From Sulfurospirillum arcachonense (lineage in GTDB: Bacteria; Campylobacterota; Campylobacteria; Campylobacterales; Sulfurospirillaceae): a stretch of 25,434 nucleotides of DNA. A program made the position numbers and the translations under genes. The notes below the pieces were generated by a model. It searched no databases, was not told the origin of the DNA, and saw nothing but the letters and a program-made list of their open reading frames with translations. The DNA lies in contig DQTM01000153.1 in the NCBI GenBank assembly GCA_015662785.1, forward strand, positions 1 to 25,434, written 5' to 3'. Below, in pieces: positions 15,873 through 23,045 of this stretch (position 1 is its first letter; each line of letters begins with the position of its first letter).

Positions 15873-15878
15873 TATAAT
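15873..15878 (+). promoter_or_regulatory. Probable -10 box for the GGDEF-EAL gene
   Basis: TATAAT preceded by TTGTG (an extended -10 like context) lies in the gap after mutS2, 30 bp before the TTG start. A T-rich run lies just upstream and no clear -35 is seen. It suggests a transcription unit separate from the mutS2 train. Confidence 0.45.
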
Positions 15879-15907
15879 AGAAACATCTTATACACTAGGT
15901 GAATATT

Positions 15908-17194
15908 TTGGATAAAAACAGTCCAGACTTCGATATCAATGAATACTGTACAGAACTTGAGATTGAGAACAGGTCTCTTAAAAATATGTTATATGTTGAT
16001 AGTTTAACAGGTTTACCAAATATTCTTTCATATAATAAAGAGATAAAAGAGATAACTAATCCCAAAACAATAATCGTAGACATAGATGCATTTAGTGAAA
16101 TAAATGAGTATTATGGACGAGATGTTGGTGATTTTGTTCTACAAAAAATATCAAAAATAATAAAAGCTTATGCCGATAATGAAAATATGAAAACTTATAG
16201 AATAGGCTCAGATGAGTTTTTACTTCTTGGTTCTGGAGGACTTGACATAGAGAAGTATGAGAGAGTAGCCAAAGAAATGGTTACACTTCTTAAAACAAAT
16301 GAGATTATAATACCAGAGATTAATGAGAGAATAGTTTTAGATTCTACAATAGGGTTTTGTTTAGAAAACGAAGATACTTTTAACAAAGCTGTCATTGCAT
16401 TAAAGCATGCAAAAAAAGGACAAAGAGATTTTGCTTGTTATCTACATGGTATGGAAAACAAAAGCGAATATGAAGATAAACTAAAATATGCAAAACTTCT
16501 TAAAGGTGCTTTAGACAATGATAAGATTATACCGTACTATCAGCCTATATTAGACAGAGATGGCAATATTTTCAAGTATGAAACACTTGCTCGCGTTGAA
16601 GACGAAGAGGGCAAGGTTATAAGCCCTGGCTTTTTTATGAGTACCTCAAAAAAGGTAAGACTCTACTCTTTGATGACAAAGCAGATAATTGACAAGAGTT
16701 TTAGAGAGATTTCAAAAACAGATAAATCGATATCAATAAACCTTTTAGCAAGAGATATGATGGATGGTGATATAAGTAACTATATTATGGAAAAAATAAA
16801 AGAGTATCGAATTGAAAAACAGATTGTATTTGAGATACTAGAAGATGAAAGCATAGAGAATCAAACAAGAGTAGAAAACTTCATAGACAAAGCAAAACGA
16901 ATTGGAGTTAGAATAGCCATAGATGATTTTGGAACAGGGTATAGTAACTTTTCATATCTTATGAAGTTAAAACCAGATTATTTAAAAATAGATGGTTCTA
17001 TTATCAAAAATATAGATAAAGACAGAAATTCAGAAGCTATTGTAGAAGCTATTATCTCTTTTGCAAAGACTCTACATGTAAAGACAATTGCAGAGTTTAT
17101 ACACTCAAAAGAGGTTTATGATAAGTGTTATGAACTTGGTATTGATGAATTTCAAGGTTTTTACTTAGGAGAGCCTAATCCTTATTTGGTATAA
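15908..17194 (+). CDS. Cytosolic GGDEF-EAL protein (cyclic di-GMP enzyme, probably phosphodiesterase)
   Basis: The 428-aa product has an N-terminal GGDEF domain (about 25-170) and a C-terminal EAL domain (about 185-428), with no membrane segment or recognised sensor. The synthase signature is GSDEF (about 100-104) rather than GGDEF, and the usual RxxD inhibitory site is absent, so cyclase activity is doubtful. The EAL domain keeps ETLAR, NLL, FEILED, DDFGTGYSN, LKIDGS, AEF and QGFYLG, which suggests active c-di-GMP hydrolysis. I choose TTG 15908, because AGGTGA lies 5 nt upstream, over GTG 15899, which has no such site. The GGDEF domain may be a GTP-sensing regulator (inference). Confidence 0.9.
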   Translation: MDKNSPDFDINEYCTELEIENRSLKNMLYVDSLTGLPNILSYNKEIKEITNPKTIIVDIDAFSEINEYYGRDVGDFVLQKISKIIKAYADNENMKTYRIGSDEFLLLGSGGLDIEKYERVAKEMVTLLKTNEIIIPEINERIVLDSTIGFCLENEDTFNKAVIALKHAKKGQRDFACYLHGMENKSEYEDKLKYAKLLKGALDNDKIIPYYQPILDRDGNIFKYETLARVEDEEGKVISPGFFMSTSKKVRLYSLMTKQIIDKSFREISKTDKSISINLLARDMMDGDISNYIMEKIKEYRIEKQIVFEILEDESIENQTRVENFIDKAKRIGVRIAIDDFGTGYSNFSYLMKLKPDYLKIDGSIIKNIDKDRNSEAIVEAIISFAKTLHVKTIAEFIHSKEVYDKCYELGIDEFQGFYLGEPNPYLV

Positions 17195-17200
17195 TATACC
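17188..17200 (+). promoter_or_regulatory. Palindromic -10 region upstream of dapE
   Basis: GGTATAATATACC is a 13-bp odd palindrome containing TATAAT (17190-17195) and overlapping the GGDEF-EAL stop codon. The dapE ATG follows at 17220, with AAGGA 5 nt before it. It could be both promoter and a small operator; symmetry around a TATAAT may also be chance. Confidence 0.4.
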
Positions 17201-17219
17201 TTTATAAATAAGGAATTAT

Positions 17220-18317
17220 ATGACCACTCAAGAACTTTTCTTTAAACTATTACGTTATAAATCAATTACCCCAGATGATGATGGAGCACTGTTTTTTATA
17301 GCAGATTATCTTTCACAATTTAAGCATACTATTATAGATGTTGAAGACACAAAGAACATATTTATATATAAACGTTTTGGAGATGGTCCTCATCTTAGTT
17401 TTGCAGGACACGTAGATGTAGTTCCTCCTGGAGATGGTTGGAATAACGATCCGTTTGAACCAACTCTTAAAGATGGTAAAGTATATGCTCGTGGAACTCA
17501 AGATATGAAGAGTGGAGTTTGTGCATTTGTGCAAGCTATGAAACAAACAAAAAAATTCAATGGAACACTCTCTGCAATACTTACAAGTGATGAAGAAGGC
17601 GATGCAACACATGGTACTATTGAGGTTTTAAGATACCTTAAAGAGATAAATTTCCTACCAGATTACTGCATTGTGGCTGAGCCAACTAGTGAAGATGAGT
17701 TTGGTGATGCTATTAAGATAGGTCGTCGTGGCTCAATAAATGGATATTTACACGTAAAGGGTAAACAAGGACACGCTGCGTACCCTGAAAAATCTGTAAA
17801 TCCTATAAGCCAAATAGCTCCTATTTTAGAGAAGATGGCAGACCATAATTTTGATAACGGTGATGATGATTTTGCTCCAAGTCAACTTGTTATAACAGAC
17901 TTAAGAGCTGGTATGGAAGTAACTAACGTAACTCCAAATGAGCTTAAAATGATGTTCAATGTAAGAAACTCTACAAACACAACTAAACAGAGTGTGCAAG
18001 AGTATATAGATAGCTTATGTGGTGGACTAGATTATTCTTTGAAGCTTACCCAAGGCTCTTTCCCTTTTGTTACATGTAAAGATAGTGCAGTTATTGCAGC
18101 TATACAAAATGCTCTAAAAGTTGTGACTGGTTCATCTGCAAAACTTTCAACAGCAGGTGGAACAAGTGATGCCAGATACATTTCTCAGTTTGGTATAGAT
18201 TCTATAGAGTGTGGTGTCACCAATGATACAATCCATGCCATCAATGAGAGATGTGGTATGGATGAGGTTGAGAAACTTGAAAAAGTTTTTTTACATGTAA
18301 TAAAAAACTGGAAATAA
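17220..18317 (+). CDS. dapE: Succinyl-diaminopimelate desuccinylase
   Basis: DapE, a di-zinc M20-family hydrolase, releases succinate from N-succinyl-LL-DAP to give LL-DAP for lysine and peptidoglycan. Metal ligands and catalytic residues are visible: His64 and Asp66 in FAGHVDVVPPGDGW, Asp95 in ARGTQDMKSG, and Glu125/Glu126 in TSDEEGD. The late motif GGTSDAR is present. Its 365 aa is normal for the family. It complements the DapC-like aminotransferase upstream. Two TACATGTA copies lie in its 3' part. A 117-bp gap with two hairpins follows. Confidence 0.95.
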   Translation: MTTQELFFKLLRYKSITPDDDGALFFIADYLSQFKHTIIDVEDTKNIFIYKRFGDGPHLSFAGHVDVVPPGDGWNNDPFEPTLKDGKVYARGTQDMKSGVCAFVQAMKQTKKFNGTLSAILTSDEEGDATHGTIEVLRYLKEINFLPDYCIVAEPTSEDEFGDAIKIGRRGSINGYLHVKGKQGHAAYPEKSVNPISQIAPILEKMADHNFDNGDDDFAPSQLVITDLRAGMEVTNVTPNELKMMFNVRNSTNTTKQSVQEYIDSLCGGLDYSLKLTQGSFPFVTCKDSAVIAAIQNALKVVTGSSAKLSTAGGTSDARYISQFGIDSIECGVTNDTIHAINERCGMDEVEKLEKVFLHVIKNWK

Positions 18318-18324
18318 CGAAGTT

Positions 18325-18343
18325 GTGTAGGCAAAGCCTACAC
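18325..18343. repeat. Perfect hairpin 1 between dapE and ridA
   Basis: GTGTAGGC and GCCTACAC form a perfect 8-bp stem with an AAA loop; a further TT/AA pairing is possible past a bulged C. No T-run follows, so it is a poor intrinsic terminator. It is far more GC-rich than its surroundings. Together with the larger hairpin at 18362-18401 it looks like a REP-type palindromic unit (inference). Confidence 0.6.
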
Positions 18344-18361
18344 CAATGAAGATGATGGAGA

Positions 18362-18401
18362 GGGACTGGCTAGTTTTAGCTTGCTAAAAGTTGCCTGTCC
18401 C
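18362..18401. repeat. Long imperfect hairpin 2 between dapE and ridA
   Basis: Two 18-nt arms (18362-18379 and 18384-18401) pair at 15 of 18 positions around a CTTG loop. The outer GGGAC/GTCCC, middle GGC/GCC and inner TTTTAG/CTAAAA segments pair, separated by T-T and G-G mismatches. A short CCGA/TCGG pair follows at 18401-18415, just before the ridA ribosome binding site. GC-rich islands in an AT-rich genome, arranged as paired hairpins, suggest a dispersed palindromic element or a processing/attenuation structure for the dapE-ridA transcript. Confidence 0.6.
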
Positions 18402-18434
18402 CGACCACAAATCGGATAAAGGATACAACAACAG

Positions 18435-18809
18435 ATGAACTACATTAGTACAAATAAAGCACCAGCAGCAATAGGACCATATAGCCAAGCAGTTAATGTT
18501 GGAGATATGATATATACTTCAGGACAAATTCCACTAAATGCTTATGGGGCATTAGTAGAGGGAGATATAAGCGTTCAAACTAGACAAGTTTTACTAAATT
18601 TAACAGAAGTTTTAAAAGAGGGAGGGAGTAGTTTGGAAAGAGTTGTAAAAACAACAATCTTTTTAGCCGATATGGAAGACTTTGCAGATGTGAATAAAGT
18701 GTATGCAGAATTTTTTGGTACTCATAAACCTGCTAGAAGTACAGTAGCTGTAAAAACACTACCTTTAAAAGTAGGTATTGAAATCGAGGCTATAGCCTTA
18801 AAGGGGTAA
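18435..18809 (+). CDS. ridA: RidA-family enamine/imine deaminase
   Basis: The 124-aa RidA (YjgF/YER057c/UK114) protein hydrolyses reactive 2-aminoacrylate and related enamines that arise from PLP enzymes. Family motifs are GPYSQAV (14-20), YTSGQIPL (27-34), PARSTV with the carboxylate-binding Arg101, and IEIEAIA with the catalytic Glu118. It acts as a cytosolic trimer. AAAGGA lies 11 nt before the ATG, rather far, with two strong hairpins further upstream. A palindromic terminator begins within its last codons. Confidence 0.95.
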   Translation: MNYISTNKAPAAIGPYSQAVNVGDMIYTSGQIPLNAYGALVEGDISVQTRQVLLNLTEVLKEGGSSLERVVKTTIFLADMEDFADVNKVYAEFFGTHKPARSTVAVKTLPLKVGIEIEAIALKG

Positions 18810-18821
18810 TTACCCCTTTAA
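18798..18821. terminator. Bidirectional intrinsic terminator between convergent genes
   Basis: A 24-bp perfect palindrome has arms TTAAAGGGG and CCCCTTTAA around TAATTA. It spans the ridA stop and ends 2 bp before the 3' end of the convergent 100-aa gene. The A and T ends give a U-run in both directions, so it can terminate both transcripts. Confidence 0.8.
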
Positions 18822-18822
18822 G

Positions 18823-19125
18823 TTAGAGTATTTTTGCTCTACACTCTCTTGTAGTTTTGACGATTTTTTCTATGTTTTTTACAACATGATCATGACCTTC
18901 GACGGCATTGTCATAAGTTGAATATCTTCTATTAAATAGTGAACTTTCATACATGACTTTATCGTCTTTTTTTTCAAAAACCATAGTTTCATAAACATTT
19001 ACATTGTGATGTTGGTTTAACCAAGAGTGGCGTACCTCCATTCTGATAGTTGAGATAAAAAACTTTTCTCCATTTATTTCAGATATATGTTTTAATTCTA
19101 AGTCTTGATCGTTAGTATGGTCCAT
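18823..19125 (-). CDS. Hypothetical 100-aa cytosolic protein
   Basis: I do not recognise this protein. It is charged, with no signal peptide or membrane segment. The predicted pattern is strand-rich in the middle (FFISTIRMEVRHSW, YETMVFEKKDDKVMYES) and ends in a helix (VEGHDHVVKNIEKIVKTT). Several His residues, the only Cys near the C-terminus and a YSTYDNAVEGHDHVV segment are notable. AGGAG lies 6 nt before its ATG, which supports a real gene. It is monocistronic, convergent with ridA (shared terminator) and divergent from mqo across a 213-bp gap. Confidence 0.75.
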   Translation of the reverse strand: MDHTNDQDLELKHISEINGEKFFISTIRMEVRHSWLNQHHNVNVYETMVFEKKDDKVMYESSLFNRRYSTYDNAVEGHDHVVKNIEKIVKTTRECRAKIL

Positions 19126-19338
19126 TAAGAACTCCTTTTTTGTTTATTTTAACCAAAATGTATAATAAATCAATGACATTTTAAAATTATATAATTCTTA
19201 AACCTATATACCTTTACTCACTATTATAAACTTTATTTAAGTTTAAAAGTTGATTATAATCTAAAGGAATGATAGAAAATTTTATAATAGTTATAGTATG
19301 ATAACAGCAATAAAATTTAAAGATCAAGGACATATAGT
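19126..19338. promoter_or_regulatory. Divergent promoter region between the 100-aa gene and mqo
   Basis: This very AT-rich 213-bp gap holds two plus-strand TATAAT boxes (19255-19260 and 19283-19288) that would give mqo leaders of roughly 45-75 nt. A minus-strand TATAAT (19186-19191) could serve the 100-aa gene. No -35 hexamers are convincing. AAGGA precedes the mqo ATG by about 10 nt. Which box is used cannot be told by eye. Confidence 0.4.
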
Positions 19339-20688
19339 ATGGCGAACAAACATTATGAGGTCTTAGTTGTTGGTGGAGGGATTTCAGGTGCGTCACTTTT
19401 TTATGAACTGGCTAAATATACTGATGTAAAGAGCATTGCTCTGTTAGAAAAGTATGAAGCTTTAGCAACGTTGAATTCAAAAGGAACTAGTAATTCTCAG
19501 ACTATTCACTGCGGGGATATTGAGACAAATTACACGGCTGAAAAAGCAAAAACTGTAAAAAGAACAGCAAAGATGATTGAGAAGTACTGTTTGCAGTATG
19601 GTTACGAAAACAAATTTATGTTTGCTCATCAGAAGATGGCAATTGGTGTAGGTGATGAAGAAGTTGCTTACATGAGAAATAGATATAAGGATTTTAAAGA
19701 GCTTTTTCCATACCTTGAAGTTTTTGAAAAAGATAAGTTAAAAGAGATAGAACCAAAACTAGTTTTTGATGAAAATGGGAATGAGAGACCAGAGAGTATA
19801 GTCGGTGTTGGAGTTGAAGCTGAAGCTGGAGAGTGGAGTACAGTTGATTTTGGTAAGATGTCTGACAGTCTTGTAGAAAATGCACAGAAGATAGATGATG
19901 TGGTTACCGATGTATTTTTTAACTCAAAAGTTACTAGTATAAAACAAGTTGGTAAGATTCATGAGGTTGTAGCAGCTGGAGTAACTTATACGGCTGATTT
20001 TGTAGTTGTCAATGCTGGAGCTCATTCACTTTATCTTGCGCATAGAATGGGACATGGAACTGATTATGGTTGTCTTCCTATGGCGGGAAGTTTTTATGTT
20101 ACAAGTAAAAAACTTTTAAATGGGAAAGTCTATATGGTACAGCATCCTAAACTTCCATTTGCTGCACTTCATGGTGACCCAGATATCTTGCTGAATGGCA
20201 ATACTAGATTTGGTCCAACAGCACTTGCTCTTCCAAAACTAGAGCGTTATCATGGGAACTCAACAATTATAGATTTTTGGAAAACTCTTAGATTTGATAA
20301 AAATATAGTTAAGATATTTTGGGACTTATTAAAAGATGGAGATATCAGAAGTTATATAATGAGAAACTTTATGTTCGAAGTTCCTTACATAAACAAGAGA
20401 CTATTTGTAAAAGATGCAAGAAAAATTGTACCATCTCTGTCTATAGATGATATAGAGTATGCGGAGGGTTTTGGTGGTGTTCGTCCACAAGTTCTTGATA
20501 AAAAGAATCAGAAGCTTATGCTTGGTGAAGCTAGTGTAAACCCAGGAACAGGAATCATCTTCAACATGACTCCAAGTCCAGGAGCAACAAGCTGTTTAGG
20601 AAATGCAGAACGCGATATAAAATTAGTCTGTGCTCATATTGGTAAAACATTCAACCAAGAAGAGTTTGACAAGGACTTGATTGAGTAA
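19339..20688 (+). CDS. mqo: Malate:quinone oxidoreductase (FAD-dependent)
   Basis: The 449-aa product has an N-terminal FAD-binding Rossmann motif VVGGGISGAS (9-18) and Mqo-like blocks such as NSKGTSNSQTIHCGDIETNY and VVNAGAHSL. Late blocks include GPTALALPKLERYHG and GFGGVRPQVLD. The peripheral membrane enzyme oxidises malate to oxaloacetate and reduces quinone, replacing NAD-dependent malate dehydrogenase. This divergent Mqo type is known from epsilonproteobacteria such as Campylobacter and Helicobacter. The next gene overlaps its 3' end by 8 bp. Confidence 0.88.
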   Translation: MANKHYEVLVVGGGISGASLFYELAKYTDVKSIALLEKYEALATLNSKGTSNSQTIHCGDIETNYTAEKAKTVKRTAKMIEKYCLQYGYENKFMFAHQKMAIGVGDEEVAYMRNRYKDFKELFPYLEVFEKDKLKEIEPKLVFDENGNERPESIVGVGVEAEAGEWSTVDFGKMSDSLVENAQKIDDVVTDVFFNSKVTSIKQVGKIHEVVAAGVTYTADFVVVNAGAHSLYLAHRMGHGTDYGCLPMAGSFYVTSKKLLNGKVYMVQHPKLPFAALHGDPDILLNGNTRFGPTALALPKLERYHGNSTIIDFWKTLRFDKNIVKIFWDLLKDGDIRSYIMRNFMFEVPYINKRLFVKDARKIVPSLSIDDIEYAEGFGGVRPQVLDKKNQKLMLGEASVNPGTGIIFNMTPSPGATSCLGNAERDIKLVCAHIGKTFNQEEFDKDLIE

Positions 20689-21367
20689 TTCACTTGATTT
20701 ATATGCAAAAATAGAGCCTTTGATAGGCTTTTATGATGAGTACGAAGAGCTGTACTCATCATACTTACAACTTCTTTATCCTCTACATGTAAACTCAGTT
20801 TTAGACATAGGTTGTGGTAATGGAAAACTTCTAAAACTTCTTAATGATAATAACTTTGATACCTATGGAATAGACAGAAGCAGTGAAATGATAAGACGAG
20901 CAAAAAAGCTTGGTGTAAATGCAGAAGTTAAAGAGCTTTCAAGTTTAGAAAAAAACTCATTTGAGTGTGCATTGGCTGTTGGTGATGTTCTTAATTATAT
21001 GAAAGATGATGAGTTGGATGAGTTCTTTGATGAGGTAAAATCAGTTCTTCAAGTTGAGGGATATTTTTTAGCAGATATCAATACTAAACTAGGTTTTGAA
21101 GTAGCTGATGGAGTTATGGTAAAAGAGAGTGAGAATAGTTTTTTATCTGTTGAGGCAAACTATGAAGACGAAGTATTAACTACCAATATAACTCTTTTTG
21201 AGGAAAATAATGAAGTATATAAAAAATCATCAGGGCAAGTTTTACAGTACTTTCACACAAAAGAGAGATTTGAAAAACTAAAGAGTTTTAGACTTGTAGC
21301 ATCTTCACCAATATCTATGTTTAGTGACGAAGACGAGAAATTACTAATGCTTTTTCAGGCTACTTGA
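20681..21367 (+). CDS. SAM-dependent class I methyltransferase
   Basis: The 228-aa protein has a class I methyltransferase core: motif I VLDIGCGNGKL (40-50), acidic motif II YGIDRSSEMI near 76-85 and LAVGDVLNY near 104. Substrate cannot be deduced. It starts with TTG inside the end of mqo, with AAGGAC 5 nt upstream, so it is translationally coupled to mqo. Its 3' end overlaps the convergent isochorismatase-family gene by 8 bp. Confidence 0.85.
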   Translation: MSNSLDLYAKIEPLIGFYDEYEELYSSYLQLLYPLHVNSVLDIGCGNGKLLKLLNDNNFDTYGIDRSSEMIRRAKKLGVNAEVKELSSLEKNSFECALAVGDVLNYMKDDELDEFFDEVKSVLQVEGYFLADINTKLGFEVADGVMVKESENSFLSVEANYEDEVLTTNITLFEENNEVYKKSSGQVLQYFHTKERFEKLKSFRLVASSPISMFSDEDEKLLMLFQAT

Positions 21368-21902
21368 TAAGGTTACTTATCTCTTTAAAAACTTTATTCT
21401 TAGCACTAGCACATAGTTCAAAAAGAAGTGATTCGTAAGTAGTTGGAATTGCTCCTGCTTGAGTCATTCTTTCAATGGCTACTCTTTTGTCATTGGAGTT
21501 ACGTGAGTCTATACAGTCTGTTACCAATACAGGCGTAAAGCCAGCTTCAAGTAGGTCAAGTACACTTTGCAAAACACATACATGAGCTTCCACTCCAAAT
21601 ACAATAACAAACTTTTTATTTTTATTTTTTATAGCGTGCATTGTAGCCTCTGTTTGACAACAACTAAAAGTAACTTTTTCATAAGCTATTTCATCTTTCA
21701 AAAGCTCTTTTATTGGTTCTACTGTATGACCTAAACCTTTAGGATATTGTTCATTTAAAATAAAAGGAATTTCAAGGAGTTTAAGTCCTTTTATAAGAGT
21801 TACAGTGTTTTGTAAAAGTTGTTCATTGTTATTTATATGAGGGAAAAGTTTTTCTTGAATATCTATGACTAAAGCTTGTGTTTTATTGGGTTCAATTCTC
21901 AT
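21360..21902 (-). CDS. Isochorismatase-family cysteine hydrolase
   Basis: The 180-aa cytosolic hydrolase carries the family triad Asp14 (VIDIQEKL), Lys76 (YEKVTFSCC) and Cys109 (GVEAHVCVLQS), with the cis-peptide GVEAH loop. Homologues include YcaC-like hydrolases of unknown substrate and nicotinamidases; the metal-binding motif of nicotinamidases is not evident. An AGGA overlapping the upstream gene's stop serves as ribosome binding site, so it forms a two-gene unit with the CheX-domain gene (9-nt gap). It converges with the methyltransferase gene. Confidence 0.87.
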   Translation of the reverse strand: MRIEPNKTQALVIDIQEKLFPHINNNEQLLQNTVTLIKGLKLLEIPFILNEQYPKGLGHTVEPIKELLKDEIAYEKVTFSCCQTEATMHAIKNKNKKFVIVFGVEAHVCVLQSVLDLLEAGFTPVLVTDCIDSRNSNDKRVAIERMTQAGAIPTTYESLLFELCASAKNKVFKEISNLIK

Positions 21903-21911
21903 AAGATTTTC

Positions 21912-22955
21912 CTATTTTGTTATGTACATGTAGAATGGTTTGGATTCAAGTTCCATATTTATCCAAATTCCGTTGTTTGGTGGTAAAGCACTTGTTGTTG
22001 AGTTTATAGTAGTATATGTTCTAGGTAGGTCAAAAAGAACTTTAATATCTTTTTTTGATAAAGCCGTTTTTGTACCACCCATTATGATGTTACAAAATTC
22101 ACCAATTCCATCACTGATACCTTCCATGTCATCTTGTTTTAACTCTTCACCAAGCATAGCTTCTATAGAAATAAGTGCAACATCTTTTGGAAATACTAAG
22201 ACAAATTGTCCTTCTATATCTCCTTTAAATTGCATGATAGCACTAATTATATTGCTTTTTATACTTTGGTCAAATAGACCAATAGTATGAGAAGTTTTTG
22301 TTGCTTTCAATCCAGTCATGGTTTCTAGATTATCAACTGCGGTATCAGTAAAAATTGCAAGGTTTGATACAAGTTTTTTAGATAGTAAAAATGCTTTTTT
22401 TACTGTATCTTTTTTCTCTTTTGTTAAGTTAATTTTAGTTTGATTTACTGCAAAATCCACTTGTGGATCCGAAATTTTTGTTCTAAATTCTTCTATATCT
22501 TTTGTATATAGTATATTGTGTTCATAGCGAGTAAGCATTGAGGCTTGTTTATCTAACTCTTTTTCATCCTCCCCATCATCAAACATTAGAACTTTTAGTT
22601 GTTTTTTAAAACTTTTAGTGTTTAAAAATAGTTTTGCTAAACCAAATGTTTTAAAAAGTTTTATGTATGTCTCTTTTGTCTCTTTTTTTAGAATTTTGTA
22701 TAGGAGTGTAGTAAATTCCCCAAGGCATATAGGTGTATCTATGGTTTTTCTTATATTATGAAGTGCTTTTACTAATTCTTTTAGACTCTGTAAATCATAG
22801 GTTACATTTTGTAGTGAGATAAAAAGCCCATTAAGTTTTCTAGAGTTTATATCTTCTCTCATTTGGCTTATTTCTTGTAGTAGTAGTCTGTTATTTCTCT
22901 CATTTATTTTACCATCATAAGTAAAATATACAATTTTTTCTTTTATACTTTTCAT
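21912..22955 (-). CDS. CheX-domain protein with STAS-like and receiver-like N-terminal parts
   Basis: The C-terminal part (about 190-347) looks like CheX, a CheY-P phosphatase. It has a first helix AVDNLETMTGLKA and the phosphatase signature DxxxExxN as Asp282, Glu286 and Asn289 (SDGIGEFCNIIMGG). Residues 1-110 have the alternating strand/helix pattern of a STAS domain (FTYDGKI..., LNGLFISLQNV..., TPICLGEF). Residues 119-178 start with a strand and acidic pair (KVLMFDDGEDEKE), like a degenerate receiver domain, but I see no clear phosphorylatable Asp/Lys set. It probably tunes phospho-receiver signalling (chemotaxis or another response regulator). Domain calls for the first two parts are tentative. 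Confidence 0.72.
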   Translation of the reverse strand: MKSIKEKIVYFTYDGKINERNNRLLLQEISQMREDINSRKLNGLFISLQNVTYDLQSLKELVKALHNIRKTIDTPICLGEFTTLLYKILKKETKETYIKLFKTFGLAKLFLNTKSFKKQLKVLMFDDGEDEKELDKQASMLTRYEHNILYTKDIEEFRTKISDPQVDFAVNQTKINLTKEKKDTVKKAFLLSKKLVSNLAIFTDTAVDNLETMTGLKATKTSHTIGLFDQSIKSNIISAIMQFKGDIEGQFVLVFPKDVALISIEAMLGEELKQDDMEGISDGIGEFCNIIMGGTKTALSKKDIKVLFDLPRTYTTINSTTSALPPNNGIWINMELESKPFYMYITK

Positions 22956-22982
22956 AACTATACTTTATCTAAGAAAAGGTTA

Positions 22983-22988
22983 TATAAT
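22983..22988 (+). promoter_or_regulatory. Probable -10 box for the glycerate kinase gene
   Basis: TATAAT lies 57 bp before the ATG in the 90-bp gap shared with the divergent CheX-domain gene. The same AT-rich stretch read on the minus strand gives ATTATA/TATAAC-like boxes for that gene. No -35 is obvious. Confidence 0.35.
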
Positions 22989-23045
22989 ATTGAATTAGTA
23001 TGTCAAAATCTTAAATAAAAAATAAGTGTAACAAAAGAGGTAATA

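Noticed and set aside
18787..18798. AGGCTATAGCCT, a 12-bp palindrome in the ridA end
   Set aside because: Lies in conserved coding sequence next to the stronger terminator palindrome; no separate role supported.
19268..19410. Very short ORFs in the mqo leader (ATG 19270 region and ATG 19298 region)
   Set aside because: They are 10-22 codons, have no conserved-looking sequence, and the longer one runs into mqo in another frame; likely chance in AT-rich DNA.
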